DNA from: Myxococcales bacterium
GTDB taxonomy: Bacteria; Myxococcota; UBA796; SXON01
DNA: 64,000 nt
Reading direction: 5' to 3'
Assembly: GCA_009692585.1 (NCBI GenBank)
Contig: SHYX01000003.1
Coordinates: 116,918 to 180,917, forward strand
Positions within the stretch are counted from its first letter, which is position 1. Every line of letters begins with the position of its first letter. Below the pieces are notes generated by a model, which made no database searches, had not been told where the DNA came from, and saw only the letters and a program-made list of their open reading frames with translations. The position numbers and the translations under genes are program-made. Shown here piece by piece: positions 47,679 through 56,253 of this stretch.

Positions 47679-47689
47679 GGGTCATCCTA

Positions 47690-48319
47690 TCACTCGTTGC
47701 GCCACACCTCACGCACGCGCAGATCGCGCCCGCACCCCATCCGGTACGGCAGATAACGCCCCGGGCTCTTGTCGTGAAAGTCCTGGTGATAGACCTCGGC
47801 CGCGTAAAACGTGGTTCCCGCCTTGACCGGGACCTTCACCGGCCCCGGCAGCACCCGCTTCTCTTCGAGTGCGGCGATAGCGGCGTCCGCGACGCGCTTC
47901 TGCTCCGGGGTCTGCGCGAAGATCACCGCGCGGTAGCTGTCGCCACGGTCGCAGAACTGCCCGCCGTCGTCGGTGGGATCGACGTGATGGATGAAGTAGT
48001 CGACCACCTGTCCGTAGCTGAGTTTCGCGGTGTCATAGACGACGTGGACCGCCTCCTGGTGCCCGGTCTTCTCACTGACCACGTCCATGTAGGTGGGGTT
48101 CACGGTGTGGCCGCCGGCAAAACCCGAGGTGGTGTGCACGACCCCGTCGAGGTGATCGAAGTCGGTCTCCATACACCAGAAGCAGCCGCCAGCAAAGACC
48201 GCCACCGCCTGTCCGACGCCGGCCGCCGGCACCGGCGCGGGTCGGTTCTCCGCGCTCGGAGACGCCGCCTCCGAGGGGAGGGAGCAGGACAACATCAGGG
48301 TGGCGAGGACCAGACGCAT
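47690..48319 (-). CDS. msrA: Peptide-methionine (S)-S-oxide reductase, exported lipoprotein form
   Basis: MsrA repairs oxidised methionine. The 209-residue protein has the active-site motif 'GGCFWCME' with Cys46, then 'SGFAGGHTVNPTY', 'GHQEAVHVVYD' and 'YHQDFHDKSPGRY', all typical. It begins 'MRLVLATLMLSCSLPSEAA', a lipoprotein signal, so it probably repairs envelope proteins rather than cytoplasmic ones. MsrB is not seen nearby. It starts 36 bases downstream of the amidohydrolase stop. Confidence 0.94.
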   Translation of the reverse strand: MRLVLATLMLSCSLPSEAASPSAENRPAPVPAAGVGQAVAVFAGGCFWCMETDFDHLDGVVHTTSGFAGGHTVNPTYMDVVSEKTGHQEAVHVVYDTAKLSYGQVVDYFIHHVDPTDDGGQFCDRGDSYRAVIFAQTPEQKRVADAAIAALEEKRVLPGPVKVPVKAGTTFYAAEVYHQDFHDKSPGRYLPYRMGCGRDLRVREVWRNE

Positions 48320-48355
48320 GAGGACTCCGGGGGTTCTACGAATTCACACCAATTG

Positions 48356-49408
48356 TCACTTGCGCCGAACCCCGGCGAGCCACACCTGTTCCGGTTCGGC
48401 GAGCGCGGTGGGGTCGGCGAGCGGGTCCTCCGACAGGACCAGGAGACTGCCGGCCTTGCCGACGGCTACAAAACCGAGGTCGTCAAGGCCCCAGAACACC
48501 GCGGGTGCCGAAGTTCCCGCCGCGAGGATCTCGCCGGGGCTCAGCCCGCCCGCGGCCATGAGGGCCAGCTCGCGGCCGTCGATTCCCGCGTCGTGGGTAT
48601 TGCCGAAGTCGGTGCCATACAGTACGGTGGCGCCTGCGTCGCGGAGCGCGGCCAGATTCCCGAGGGTCGCGCTGCTGCCCCCGAAGGCGCCGAGCGTCGT
48701 GATCACCGCGCGCCCCCGCCACGCCGCGGCGGTCCCCGAACTGAGGGTGCCGACGGGCGTGTGCGCCAACACATCCACACCGGCGGCCGCCGCGCGACCC
48801 GCTTCGCTGTCGGACAGGGCGTGGCTGACCACGGGAAGGCCCAGCTGGTGCGCCCGGGCGGCGGCCGCTGCGAGCGAGGCGTCATCGAGCTGCGCACCAC
48901 CGGTGACGGGCAACTTGATCACCTCGGCGCCGGCGGCGTGCAGGGTGTTCACCGCGGCGACCGCCGCCGCCGTGTCGGCGCACTCCAGCCCGTACCCCCC
49001 CGAGCCCCACGACCGGGTCGGGTAGCCAGCGACCGCGGTCACCATCGGCCCGGCGGCGACCACCCGGAAGCTGCCGTGCGGCGCCGCGAGGAACTCGATC
49101 GGCGCCGCCAGGTCCACCGCCGCGGCGATGCCCCCGTCGGCCATCTCGCTCTCCGCGGGAAGGTAGGCGAGGTGCACGTGGCTGTCGATGAACGACGGCA
49201 CCAGATAGCGCCCGCTGACGTCGACGACGTCAGCGCCGGTACGCTCCAGGCTCGCGCCGACCTCGACGATCTGCCCGTCGCCGATCCGGACGTCCGCCAC
49301 GCCGACGCCGACCACCGTGCCCCCTACGAGGAGCACCGAGCCGACCGCGCTGGGAACCGGCGCCGCGGCGAGATGCGGCGCGCAGCCCAGCAGTAGGAGG
49401 AGCGACAT
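48356..49408 (-). CDS. Exported amidohydrolase-family lipoprotein
   Basis: The 350-residue protein starts 'MSLLLLLGCAPHLAAAPVPS' with lipobox LLGC. A metal-dependent hydrolase (imidazolonepropionase/dihydroorotase-like) fold follows: 'GRYLVPSFIDSHVHLAYLPA' with the H-x-H zinc site, 'VVSHALSD' with a further His, and 'VLYGTDFGNTHDAG' with the catalytic Asp. A small beta-sandwich is formed by the two ends ('LLVGGTVVGVGVADVRIGDG' and 'SLLVLSEDPLADP'). The substrate is unknown, possibly a cyclic amide or peptide-derived compound. Confidence 0.8.
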   Translation of the reverse strand: MSLLLLLGCAPHLAAAPVPSAVGSVLLVGGTVVGVGVADVRIGDGQIVEVGASLERTGADVVDVSGRYLVPSFIDSHVHLAYLPAESEMADGGIAAAVDLAAPIEFLAAPHGSFRVVAAGPMVTAVAGYPTRSWGSGGYGLECADTAAAVAAVNTLHAAGAEVIKLPVTGGAQLDDASLAAAAARAHQLGLPVVSHALSDSEAGRAAAAGVDVLAHTPVGTLSSGTAAAWRGRAVITTLGAFGGSSATLGNLAALRDAGATVLYGTDFGNTHDAGIDGRELALMAAGGLSPGEILAAGTSAPAVFWGLDDLGFVAVGKAGSLLVLSEDPLADPTALAEPEQVWLAGVRRK

Positions 49409-49457
49409 GCACGCGGTACGCCGGGCGGGCCGAGAAGGATCGGCTACGTGACCGCTC

Positions 49458-50822
49458 GTGACGGTCCCCTGCCCTTGCTGTCGCCGGCCCAACGCGCCGC
49501 ACCGAGAAAGCTGCCTCTACTGCGGCACCGCCATGCCCGCGCCCGCCGCCAGGCCGCCCCCCCCACCGGAGCGTGCCCTCCCCGACAACCTCGACGAACT
49601 CGTCCGCCGCGCGATGAGCGGCGGCGGCGTTGACGCGCTGAAGCAGGCGCTGAGCGCGCCAGGGGCCGGCGCGGTGCGGGCGGCCGCGGCGCCCGTCGGG
49701 AGCATCCCTTCCGAGCCGTTGGACCCGGGCCCGTCAGCCGACGCGGCGCCGGACTCCATCGAGCCCGACGGAGAAGCGGTCGCCATGGTTGGGACGGGAG
49801 CGCCCACCCCCCAGGCCCTCGCCGCCGCCTCCCCCGTCGCTCCCCTCGACGCGCTCGTCGCTGCCGCCGGGGAGGCGCGCGCTGCCCACGACGTCGCGAC
49901 ACGCAAGGCCGCTCTGGAGCGCGTCAGAGCGGCCCTGGAGGCAGCCGAGCGCCCGATCGACGACGACGTCGACCGCGAGGCAGCGGCGCCCACCCCCGAC
50001 CTCGACCCCGAGCCGCCCGACGAAGGTCCGCCCTTTCGCATCCCGCTGGCCCGGCTCCCCTACGCTCTGGTCATCGGCGCGGTCCCCTCGGGCGTGGAGA
50101 CGGGTGCGCTCGCGTCGGCGCTGGATGTCGACGCGGCAACGGCGCGCGTCGCGGTCCTCGCTGGCGGCACGCGGATCGTGCTGCGCGCCGCCGTCGCCAC
50201 CGACCTGGAACGGCGCCTGCCTGCGCTCAGTCAGCTTGGGGTGGCGGCCGCCGTGATCTCCCGGGAGGCGCTCCTCGCGACCGAGGCCGCTCGCGCCTGC
50301 GTCGCGGCGGCGGCGGCAGACTCCTGGCGGGTGATCGACGCCCCGCGATGGGGCTCCGAGCGTCCTGAGCCGGCGCGCCTGCCCGTTGGCGAGGTCCACG
50401 TTCCCGGACAGCCGATCCTGTTCGCGCTCGGCGAGGTCGAGGAGCACCAGCTCCGCACCGAGGCCAAACCCTCGCGGTGGGGGCGCACCCGGTACTCCAC
50501 CGGTCCCACGCCCAGCGGGGAGGGCCGCGTTGTGGTCATCGATGTTCACACCGCCGATGTCATCTACCGTTTCGTCGAGGGCGCGGTCGATCTCCGCGAG
50601 CTTCCCGGCGCCGATACCAACGCCCAGCACCAGGCGATGAAGCTCCTCCAGGGCGCGCTGGTCGCCCGCTGGCCCACCGTCCCGATCGAGCCGAAGCGCA
50701 TCTGTGTCGCGACCGCGCGCCCCGGGGCCCGGGTCGCGGATGGGTGGCCCGCGTGGGAGGAACACACGCGGGTGTGTCGGCTCTTGTGGCTCGAGGCGGC
50801 CCGAACCGGCGTCACCCGGTGA
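49458..50822 (+). CDS. Zinc-ribbon protein with acidic/Pro linker, hypothetical
   Basis: The protein begins 'MTVPCPCCRRPNAPHRESCL' then YCG, giving a CxxC...CxxC zinc ribbon in the first 25 residues. A Pro/Ala-rich and acidic region (about 30-195) follows, then a C-terminal domain (about 195-454) with 'ALVIGAVPSGVETGALASAL' and 'GRVVVIDVHTADVIYRFVEG', whose family is not recognised. Repeated 'AATARVAVLAGG' segments suggest an alpha/beta fold. It diverges from the amidohydrolase gene, 49 bases away. The start is a GTG. Confidence 0.65.
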   Translation: MTVPCPCCRRPNAPHRESCLYCGTAMPAPAARPPPPPERALPDNLDELVRRAMSGGGVDALKQALSAPGAGAVRAAAAPVGSIPSEPLDPGPSADAAPDSIEPDGEAVAMVGTGAPTPQALAAASPVAPLDALVAAAGEARAAHDVATRKAALERVRAALEAAERPIDDDVDREAAAPTPDLDPEPPDEGPPFRIPLARLPYALVIGAVPSGVETGALASALDVDAATARVAVLAGGTRIVLRAAVATDLERRLPALSQLGVAAAVISREALLATEAARACVAAAAADSWRVIDAPRWGSERPEPARLPVGEVHVPGQPILFALGEVEEHQLRTEAKPSRWGRTRYSTGPTPSGEGRVVVIDVHTADVIYRFVEGAVDLRELPGADTNAQHQAMKLLQGALVARWPTVPIEPKRICVATARPGARVADGWPAWEEHTRVCRLLWLEAARTGVTR

Positions 50823-51001
50823 GCAACTCTTGAGCCAAGGCGGTCGTCACCAGACCCGCGCTCCGCCGGACCCCCAGCTTCTTCAACACGTTGCACCCGC
50901 CGGGCCAGGAAACGGATGCAGACGTCGGCGTCGAGCGCGCCCTCGACGACGCCGTGTCCGAGCACCATCGAGCGGATTCCGGCGGCCAGCAGCGGCGGCA
51001 T
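50812..51001 (-). pseudogene. Frameshifted remnant of a LuxR-type HTH regulator
   Basis: The minus strand reads 'MVLGHGVVEGALDADVCIRF' in one frame and, after a frame change near 50890, 'CNVLKKLGVRRSAGLVTTAL' followed by a stop at 50812. The second part closely resembles the end of a LuxR/NarL HTH ('NVLKKLGVRR...LV..AL'). The frame change and missing N-terminus indicate decay. The 3' end overlaps the stop of the converging zinc-ribbon gene. Confidence 0.5.
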
Positions 51002-51049
51002 GGCGGCGACACGGACGGTGAACCTGAATCGAAATGACGCCGGTCCGGA

Positions 51050-52441
51050 TCAAGGTCCAAAGCCGACCTCGCGGGCGATCCGCCCGCGCTGCAGCTTCCC
51101 CAGCGCGTTCTTCGGCAAGGCGACGACGAACGCATAGCGGCGGGGGCGCTTCAGCCCGCTGAGTTGTCGCGCCGCCAGGTCCAGCCGCCCGCGAAGCTCG
51201 CCCTCCGGCACCCGTCCGTCGCTGACCACCGCGGCCGCCACCACCTCGTTGAGATCGGCGTCGTACAGCCCGCAGCAGCCCACCTCCAGCACGCCGGGCA
51301 CCGCCGCCAGGACCCGCTCCACCTCGGCGGGGGAGACGTTGACGCCGCCGACGATGATCAGGTCCTTGGTGCGACCGACGATGCGGAGGTAGCCGTCGTC
51401 GTCGAGCTCACCCACGTCGCCGGTGCGAAAGTAACTGTCCTCGGTGAAGGCTGAGTCGTCCGCAATCGGCCAGTAGCCGGCGAAGACACCCGGTCCGCTC
51501 ACCTGCACCTCGCCGTCCACGACGCGCAGCCTGGTGCCCGGAAGCGCGGTCCCGACCGAGCCCGCCCGCCGCTCGCCCACGCCCGGATTGCTGGCGATCA
51601 TCACCGTCTCGGTCATACCGTAGCGTTCGAGGATCCGATGCCCGGTCGCCGCGAAGATGGCGTCCGAGACCTCGGCGGGCAGCCCGTCGCTTCCGCTCAC
51701 CAACAGTTGAAGCCCCGCGAAGCGCTCGGGCCGCGCCTGCATCAGCGGCAACCATCGCCGATAGTAGGTGGGAACCCCATAGAAATGGGTGACCACCTCT
51801 GGCGGCTCGACGGGATCGAACCGATCGCGCAGGACGACACGGGCGCCCCGGAGCCACGCCCCGTGCAGCCCCACGACCAGGCCATGGGTGTGGAACAGCG
51901 GCAGCGTGAGCCACAGCACGTCGCGATCACGCAGCTGCCACCGTGCTTGCAGCGCATCGAGGTTCGACTCCCACATACGCCAGGTCTGCGGGGCGCCCTT
52001 GGGACGGCCGGTGGTGCCCGAGGTGAACAGGAGCGCGGTGAGGTCGTCGGGACCAGCCCAGTGGGCGATCGGCGGCCCCGTGCCCGGCGCCGCAGCCGTC
52101 CGCACCCCGGGAAAATAGGCGGGCGACCGACTGAGGACGAGGCGCGGCGCGGCGTCCTCCACGATGGGGGCCAACTCCAGGGCCTGGTAGTGCGCGTTGA
52201 GGGGCACGCGGACGGCGCCGAGCGCCATGCAACCGAGGTGGGCCGCGACCAGGTCGAGCGAGGTGTCGAGGTGGATGCACACCCGATCGCCGGGGGCGAC
52301 CCCCTGTGCGTCGAGCCACCCCGCCGTCCGCTCACCGAGTTCGCGGAGCTGGCCGTAGTCGAGGACCTCATCGCCGTACTCGACCGCGACCCGCGCCGGC
52401 TCGTGCGCGAGGAACCGGTGGAGGAACCCGGGTCGGGTCAT
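51050..52441 (-). CDS. Acyl-CoA synthetase (class I adenylate-forming, MatB-like)
   Basis: A 463-residue enzyme that adenylates a carboxylic acid and forms the CoA thioester. Motifs in order: 'TALLFTSGTTGRPKGAPQTW' (A3), 'RYGMTETVM' (A5), 'FRTGDVGELDDDGYLRIVGR' (A7/A8) and C-terminal Lys in 'PKNALGKLQRGRI' (A10). Short length and the pattern suggest a malonate or small-acid ligase. ATG 52441 gives 'MTRPGFLHRFLAHEPARVAV'; the longer upstream frame is a shadow. The preferred substrate is unknown. Confidence 0.9.
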   Translation of the reverse strand: MTRPGFLHRFLAHEPARVAVEYGDEVLDYGQLRELGERTAGWLDAQGVAPGDRVCIHLDTSLDLVAAHLGCMALGAVRVPLNAHYQALELAPIVEDAAPRLVLSRSPAYFPGVRTAAAPGTGPPIAHWAGPDDLTALLFTSGTTGRPKGAPQTWRMWESNLDALQARWQLRDRDVLWLTLPLFHTHGLVVGLHGAWLRGARVVLRDRFDPVEPPEVVTHFYGVPTYYRRWLPLMQARPERFAGLQLLVSGSDGLPAEVSDAIFAATGHRILERYGMTETVMIASNPGVGERRAGSVGTALPGTRLRVVDGEVQVSGPGVFAGYWPIADDSAFTEDSYFRTGDVGELDDDGYLRIVGRTKDLIIVGGVNVSPAEVERVLAAVPGVLEVGCCGLYDADLNEVVAAAVVSDGRVPEGELRGRLDLAARQLSGLKRPRRYAFVVALPKNALGKLQRGRIAREVGFGP

Positions 52442-52532
52442 GCGTCGCGCCCGTCCGCGGCGGCGATGGCGACCCGGATGAGCACCGTACGGGTGTATCC
52501 GATACGCTGCTGCCGGAGGCGCGACCGCCCCG

Positions 52533-53408
52533 ATGCTGCTGCTCCTCGGCTGCGAGCCCAACCCCGCCGCGGACCCCGAGCCGCCCCACGCGGGCGGCGC
52601 CGCCGCGTTCGCCCCCCCTCCGGCCGAGCCGCTCTGGACCGCCCAGGAGACCGCCGCCGCGATCGAGGTCGCGCTGGCAGGCGGCGTCCCGCTTCCCAGC
52701 CCGGCGCTCGACCTGTGGTTCGAGCTTCTGAGCCACGGCACTGGCGATTGTCCCGGCGGGGCCTACCTGGACGGGGTGCTCACCGCGCTCGCCGGGGGGG
52801 GGTGCCTCGCGCCGAGCGGGTACCGGTACAGCGGGGCCGGCCTGGGGGCGCGGGGCTGGTCGGACGGCGACGGCGATGGGGTCGAGGACACCTGGACCGA
52901 GGAGCTCAAAGCGGACGGCCAGATCCGCGACCCGGAGGGCGCCTCGTTCTTCTTCGGCGGCGCGATGAGCCTGACCCTGTCCGGCACCCGCGAGGACGGC
53001 GGCGACTTCGTCGGCGAGGTGCTCGGCACCTACCGCTACGAGCGCGCCCAGACCGAATGGCTCCGCTCGGGGACGAGCACCGCGACCTACCTGAGCGGAA
53101 GCGTCGCGGCCGACACCTGGCGCGTTCGGGGCGATGGCGGCTTTGCCGTCGGCGAAGCGGCCCTGGTGATGGTCGGGTTCGAGCTCGGCGGGGCCTGCGG
53201 CGAGCACCCCACCGGCACGCTGGGGATCCGCGACCCGGGCGGGCGGTGGGTCGACCTCAGCTTTGACGGGAGCACCTGCGACGGGTGCGGGCGCATGGTA
53301 TTCGACGGCCGCGTCGAGCTTGGGACGGTGTGCATCGACGTCCGCGAGCCCTTTGCGGCGGCGATGGCGGAGCTTCAGGCCAGCGCCGGCATCGGGGCCA
53401 CCCGGTGA
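52533..53408 (+). CDS. Lipoprotein, hypothetical, with DGDGDG loop
   Basis: The 291-residue protein begins 'MLLLLGCEPNPAADPEPPHA', a lipoprotein signal with lipobox LLGC. The rest is beta-rich, with two Cys pairs ('DGSTCDGCGRMVFDG' and 'GTVCIDVRE') and a calcium-like loop 'DGDGDGVEDTW'. Its GTGA overlap with the next gene suggests it is the first of a three-gene export unit. Possible calcium or metal binding is inferred only. Confidence 0.6.
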   Translation: MLLLLGCEPNPAADPEPPHAGGAAAFAPPPAEPLWTAQETAAAIEVALAGGVPLPSPALDLWFELLSHGTGDCPGGAYLDGVLTALAGGGCLAPSGYRYSGAGLGARGWSDGDGDGVEDTWTEELKADGQIRDPEGASFFFGGAMSLTLSGTREDGGDFVGEVLGTYRYERAQTEWLRSGTSTATYLSGSVAADTWRVRGDGGFAVGEAALVMVGFELGGACGEHPTGTLGIRDPGGRWVDLSFDGSTCDGCGRMVFDGRVELGTVCIDVREPFAAAMAELQASAGIGATR

Positions 53409-54985
53409 TCGCGCTCTGGTGGGCGCTCGCCTGCCCCGTCGAGTCGGAGGAGCTCGTCGCGCCTCGCGACCCGCTCGCCGGCGTGACGCCGCTCCCGGCG
53501 CCGCGCCTGCTGCGCCGTATCTCGCTCGACCTGCGGGGCGTCCTGCCCTCCCTGGCGGAGCTGGACGCCGTCGAGGCCGATCCCAGCTCGCTTGCAGAGC
53601 TGATCGCACCCTACTTCGCGACCCCGACCTTCGAGGACCGCTTCGTGTCGCTGTTGTCCGAGCGGTGGCACACGGTCCTCGACACCTACGAGGTCGGCCC
53701 CGGAGACTACGCACTTCCGCCCGGACAAGGCGATCAGTTCGCCCACTCCGTCGGCGAGGAACCCCTCCGCCTCATCGCCCACGTGGTGGCCCAGGACCGT
53801 CCGTGGGATGAAATCGTTACCGCAGAGTACACGATGGCCGACGAGCTGCTCGCCAGCATCTGGCCAATCGACTACCCGACGGGCGGCGCCGGCTGGCAGG
53901 AGTCCACCTACCGAGACGGGCGCCCCGCCGCGGGCGTGCTCGCCACCAACGGCTTTTACTGGCGCTACGTCACCAACGTCTCCAACAAGAGCCGGGGTCG
54001 GGCGGCGGCGGTGAGCCGGCTGCTCCTGTGTAGCGATATCTTGTCGCGACCGGTGGTATTCGAACGCAGCCAGGCCGTCGACCCGGAGGATGCGGTGCGC
54101 ACCGAACCGGCGTGCGCCGGGTGTCACGCCACCCTCGACCCCCTCGCGGCGTCGATGTTCGGCTTCTGGTGGACCATCCAGTACAACCCGTACGAGATGG
54201 AGACCTACCACCGCGAGCGGGAGCGTCTGGGCCCCGAACTGCTCGGCACCGAGCCGGGCTGGTACGGCACACCGATCGACGGCCTCATCGACCTCGGGTG
54301 GGCCGTCAGCCACGACCCGCGATTCACTCGCTGCGCCACCGAATCGCTTGCCGAAGGCCTGTGGCACCGCCGCGCTGACCTCGATGACTACGGGACCGTC
54401 GAGACCCTCCGTGTCAACTTTGAAGACGATGGCCGCCGACCGCAGGCGCTTCTCCGCGCCATCGTCGCGACCCCCCAGTACGGCGCCGCCGCCGATGGCA
54501 CTCACGCGGTCGAACACCTGTTGAGCCCGAACCAACTGCGGCTGGTTCTGGAGGACCTCGCCGGTCTGCACTGGGTGGACCGCGGCTACACCGTGCTGGA
54601 GAACGATGCGCTGGGGCTCCGTGTGCTTGCCGGTGGCGTGGACGGGTACAGCGTCACCCGGGTCCAGAGCCGGCCCGGACTCACCTGGACCCTCGTGAAT
54701 CAGCGCGCCGCGCAGGCCGCCGCCAGCGAGCTGGTGGCCCGGGACCTCGACGCCGACGCCGCCGAGGTGCTGGCGGTCTCCAGCGCCGCGCGGCCGGGCG
54801 ACGAGACGTTCACCACCCAGCTCGGGCTCCTGCACTGGCGCCTGTACGCCACGCGCGCGCCGGAGGGTTGGCTGACCGACATCGCCGCCCTGTGGGCCGC
54901 CGTCGAGCTCGAAGCCGGTCCCGCCTCGGCGTGGGAGGCGGTGATCGAAGCCATGCTGCGCGACCCGCTCTTCGTGAGCTACTGA
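53405..54985 (+). CDS. Secreted lipoprotein with CxxCH haem-type motif (DUF1549/DUF1588-like)
   Basis: GTG 53405 overlaps the previous stop and gives 'VIALWWALACPVESEELVAP', a lipoprotein-like signal. 'RRISLDLRGVLPSLAELDAV' is the typical start of DUF1549-type domains. The motif 'PACAGCHATLDPLAASMFGF' contains CAGCH, a c-type haem site like those in DUF1588/DUF1592 proteins of Planctomycetes and Myxococcota. The 526-residue body is helical. TGATG coupling to the DUF1501 gene follows. It is probably an envelope protein with one haem; the function is unknown. Confidence 0.75.
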   Translation: MIALWWALACPVESEELVAPRDPLAGVTPLPAPRLLRRISLDLRGVLPSLAELDAVEADPSSLAELIAPYFATPTFEDRFVSLLSERWHTVLDTYEVGPGDYALPPGQGDQFAHSVGEEPLRLIAHVVAQDRPWDEIVTAEYTMADELLASIWPIDYPTGGAGWQESTYRDGRPAAGVLATNGFYWRYVTNVSNKSRGRAAAVSRLLLCSDILSRPVVFERSQAVDPEDAVRTEPACAGCHATLDPLAASMFGFWWTIQYNPYEMETYHRERERLGPELLGTEPGWYGTPIDGLIDLGWAVSHDPRFTRCATESLAEGLWHRRADLDDYGTVETLRVNFEDDGRRPQALLRAIVATPQYGAAADGTHAVEHLLSPNQLRLVLEDLAGLHWVDRGYTVLENDALGLRVLAGGVDGYSVTRVQSRPGLTWTLVNQRAAQAAASELVARDLDADAAEVLAVSSAARPGDETFTTQLGLLHWRLYATRAPEGWLTDIAALWAAVELEAGPASAWEAVIEAMLRDPLFVSY

Positions 54986-56232
54986 TGTCGCGACAGCGAC
55001 TCAGTCGCCGTTCGATCCTGACGCTCGGCGCCGCGGGCCTCCTGTTGCCGCGCTTCGGGCGGGCCGATGTGGTCAGCGGCAATCGGCGCCGCTTCTTGTT
55101 CCTCCATTGCGCGGGCGGCTGGGACACGACGACCTGTTTTCAACCGAACTTCGGCTCCTCGGTGGTCGAGATGGAGGCCGACGCCACCCAAGCAGAGGTG
55201 GGCGGAATCTCCTTCGTCGACCACGCCGCCCGGCCCAATGTACGCGCCTTTTTCGAGCGCTACGCGCCACAGACGTGTGTCATCAACGGCATCGAGGTGC
55301 GCAGCATCACCCACGAGCGTTGCCACCGCATCATGATGACCGGCAGCGCCGACGGCGAGACCGACGATTGGGGCGCGATCCTGGCCGGAAAGAGCACGGA
55401 ACACCACCTCCTGCCCTACCTGGTGCAGAGCGGTACGGCGTTTTCCGCGGCGCACTCGCAGGGGGTGGTCCGCGTGGGGAACGCCGGCCAGCTGTCGCGG
55501 TTGCTCGATGGGAGCGTACTCACCGAGGCCGAGGGGCAATACCCGCTGCCCTCGGCGGGGCGCGCGTCCACCGTCGATGCCTTCGTGCGCCGCCGCATGG
55601 CCGACGCCGCCCCGCAAAGCCCGATCGCGTCGGCGGCCACCCGCGCGCTGTCCGACGCCGAAGCGCTCGCGCGGTACGCCGGTGACCTGGACATCGGAGC
55701 GACCGGGGGCGGGTGTTATCAACTCCAGAACAACATCGCGTCGGTGTGGGATGTGTTCTCGGAGGGGCTCGCCCGCAGCGCGTTGGTGAAGTACTCGGGC
55801 TGGTGTTCGGAAGGCTGGGACACCCACACCCAGAACGGGCGCCAAGCCCTCCACTTCGACGAGCTGTTCCAGGCGCTCGGCCTCGCCCTCGACGATCTCG
55901 CCACCCGCCCGGCAATTGGCGGGGGCAGCCTCGCCGACGAGACCGTGATCGTCGTGCTTTCGGAGATGGGACGCACGCCGCGACTCACGTCGCTCGGCGG
56001 CCGCGACCACTGGACCTTCACCAGCGCGATGGTCGTGGGCGCCGGCGTACGCGGCGGGCAGGTCGTCGGGGGCTACGACAGCTCCGGCTTCGGAGCCGGC
56101 TGCGACTTCACCACCGGTCAGGTGTCGGCATCCGGCCAGGGCATCCTCGCCGGCAACTTCGGCGCCACGGTGCTGGCGCTGGGCGACGTCGACCCCGGGG
56201 AGAACGCGCCGATCTCGGCGGTGCTCGGCTGA
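54985..56232 (+). CDS. DUF1501 protein exported by the Tat pathway
   Basis: The 415-residue protein begins 'MSRQRLSRRSILTLGAAGLL', a twin-arginine signal (RRSIL) with a hydrophobic core. The body carries DUF1501 features: 'FLFLHCAGGWDTTTCFQPNF', 'SGWCSEGWDTHTQNG', 'VIVVLSEMGRTPRL' and 'GGRDHWTFTSAMVVGAGVRG'. DUF1501 resembles alkaline-phosphatase/sulfatase folds with metal-binding His and Asp, and it is commonly encoded next to DUF1549/1592-type haem proteins, as here. The substrate is unknown. The PBP gene follows after 21 bases. Confidence 0.87.
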   Translation: MSRQRLSRRSILTLGAAGLLLPRFGRADVVSGNRRRFLFLHCAGGWDTTTCFQPNFGSSVVEMEADATQAEVGGISFVDHAARPNVRAFFERYAPQTCVINGIEVRSITHERCHRIMMTGSADGETDDWGAILAGKSTEHHLLPYLVQSGTAFSAAHSQGVVRVGNAGQLSRLLDGSVLTEAEGQYPLPSAGRASTVDAFVRRRMADAAPQSPIASAATRALSDAEALARYAGDLDIGATGGGCYQLQNNIASVWDVFSEGLARSALVKYSGWCSEGWDTHTQNGRQALHFDELFQALGLALDDLATRPAIGGGSLADETVIVVLSEMGRTPRLTSLGGRDHWTFTSAMVVGAGVRGGQVVGGYDSSGFGAGCDFTTGQVSASGQGILAGNFGATVLALGDVDPGENAPISAVLG

Positions 56233-56253
56233 GCGCGTTATGCGCCCGCGCCC

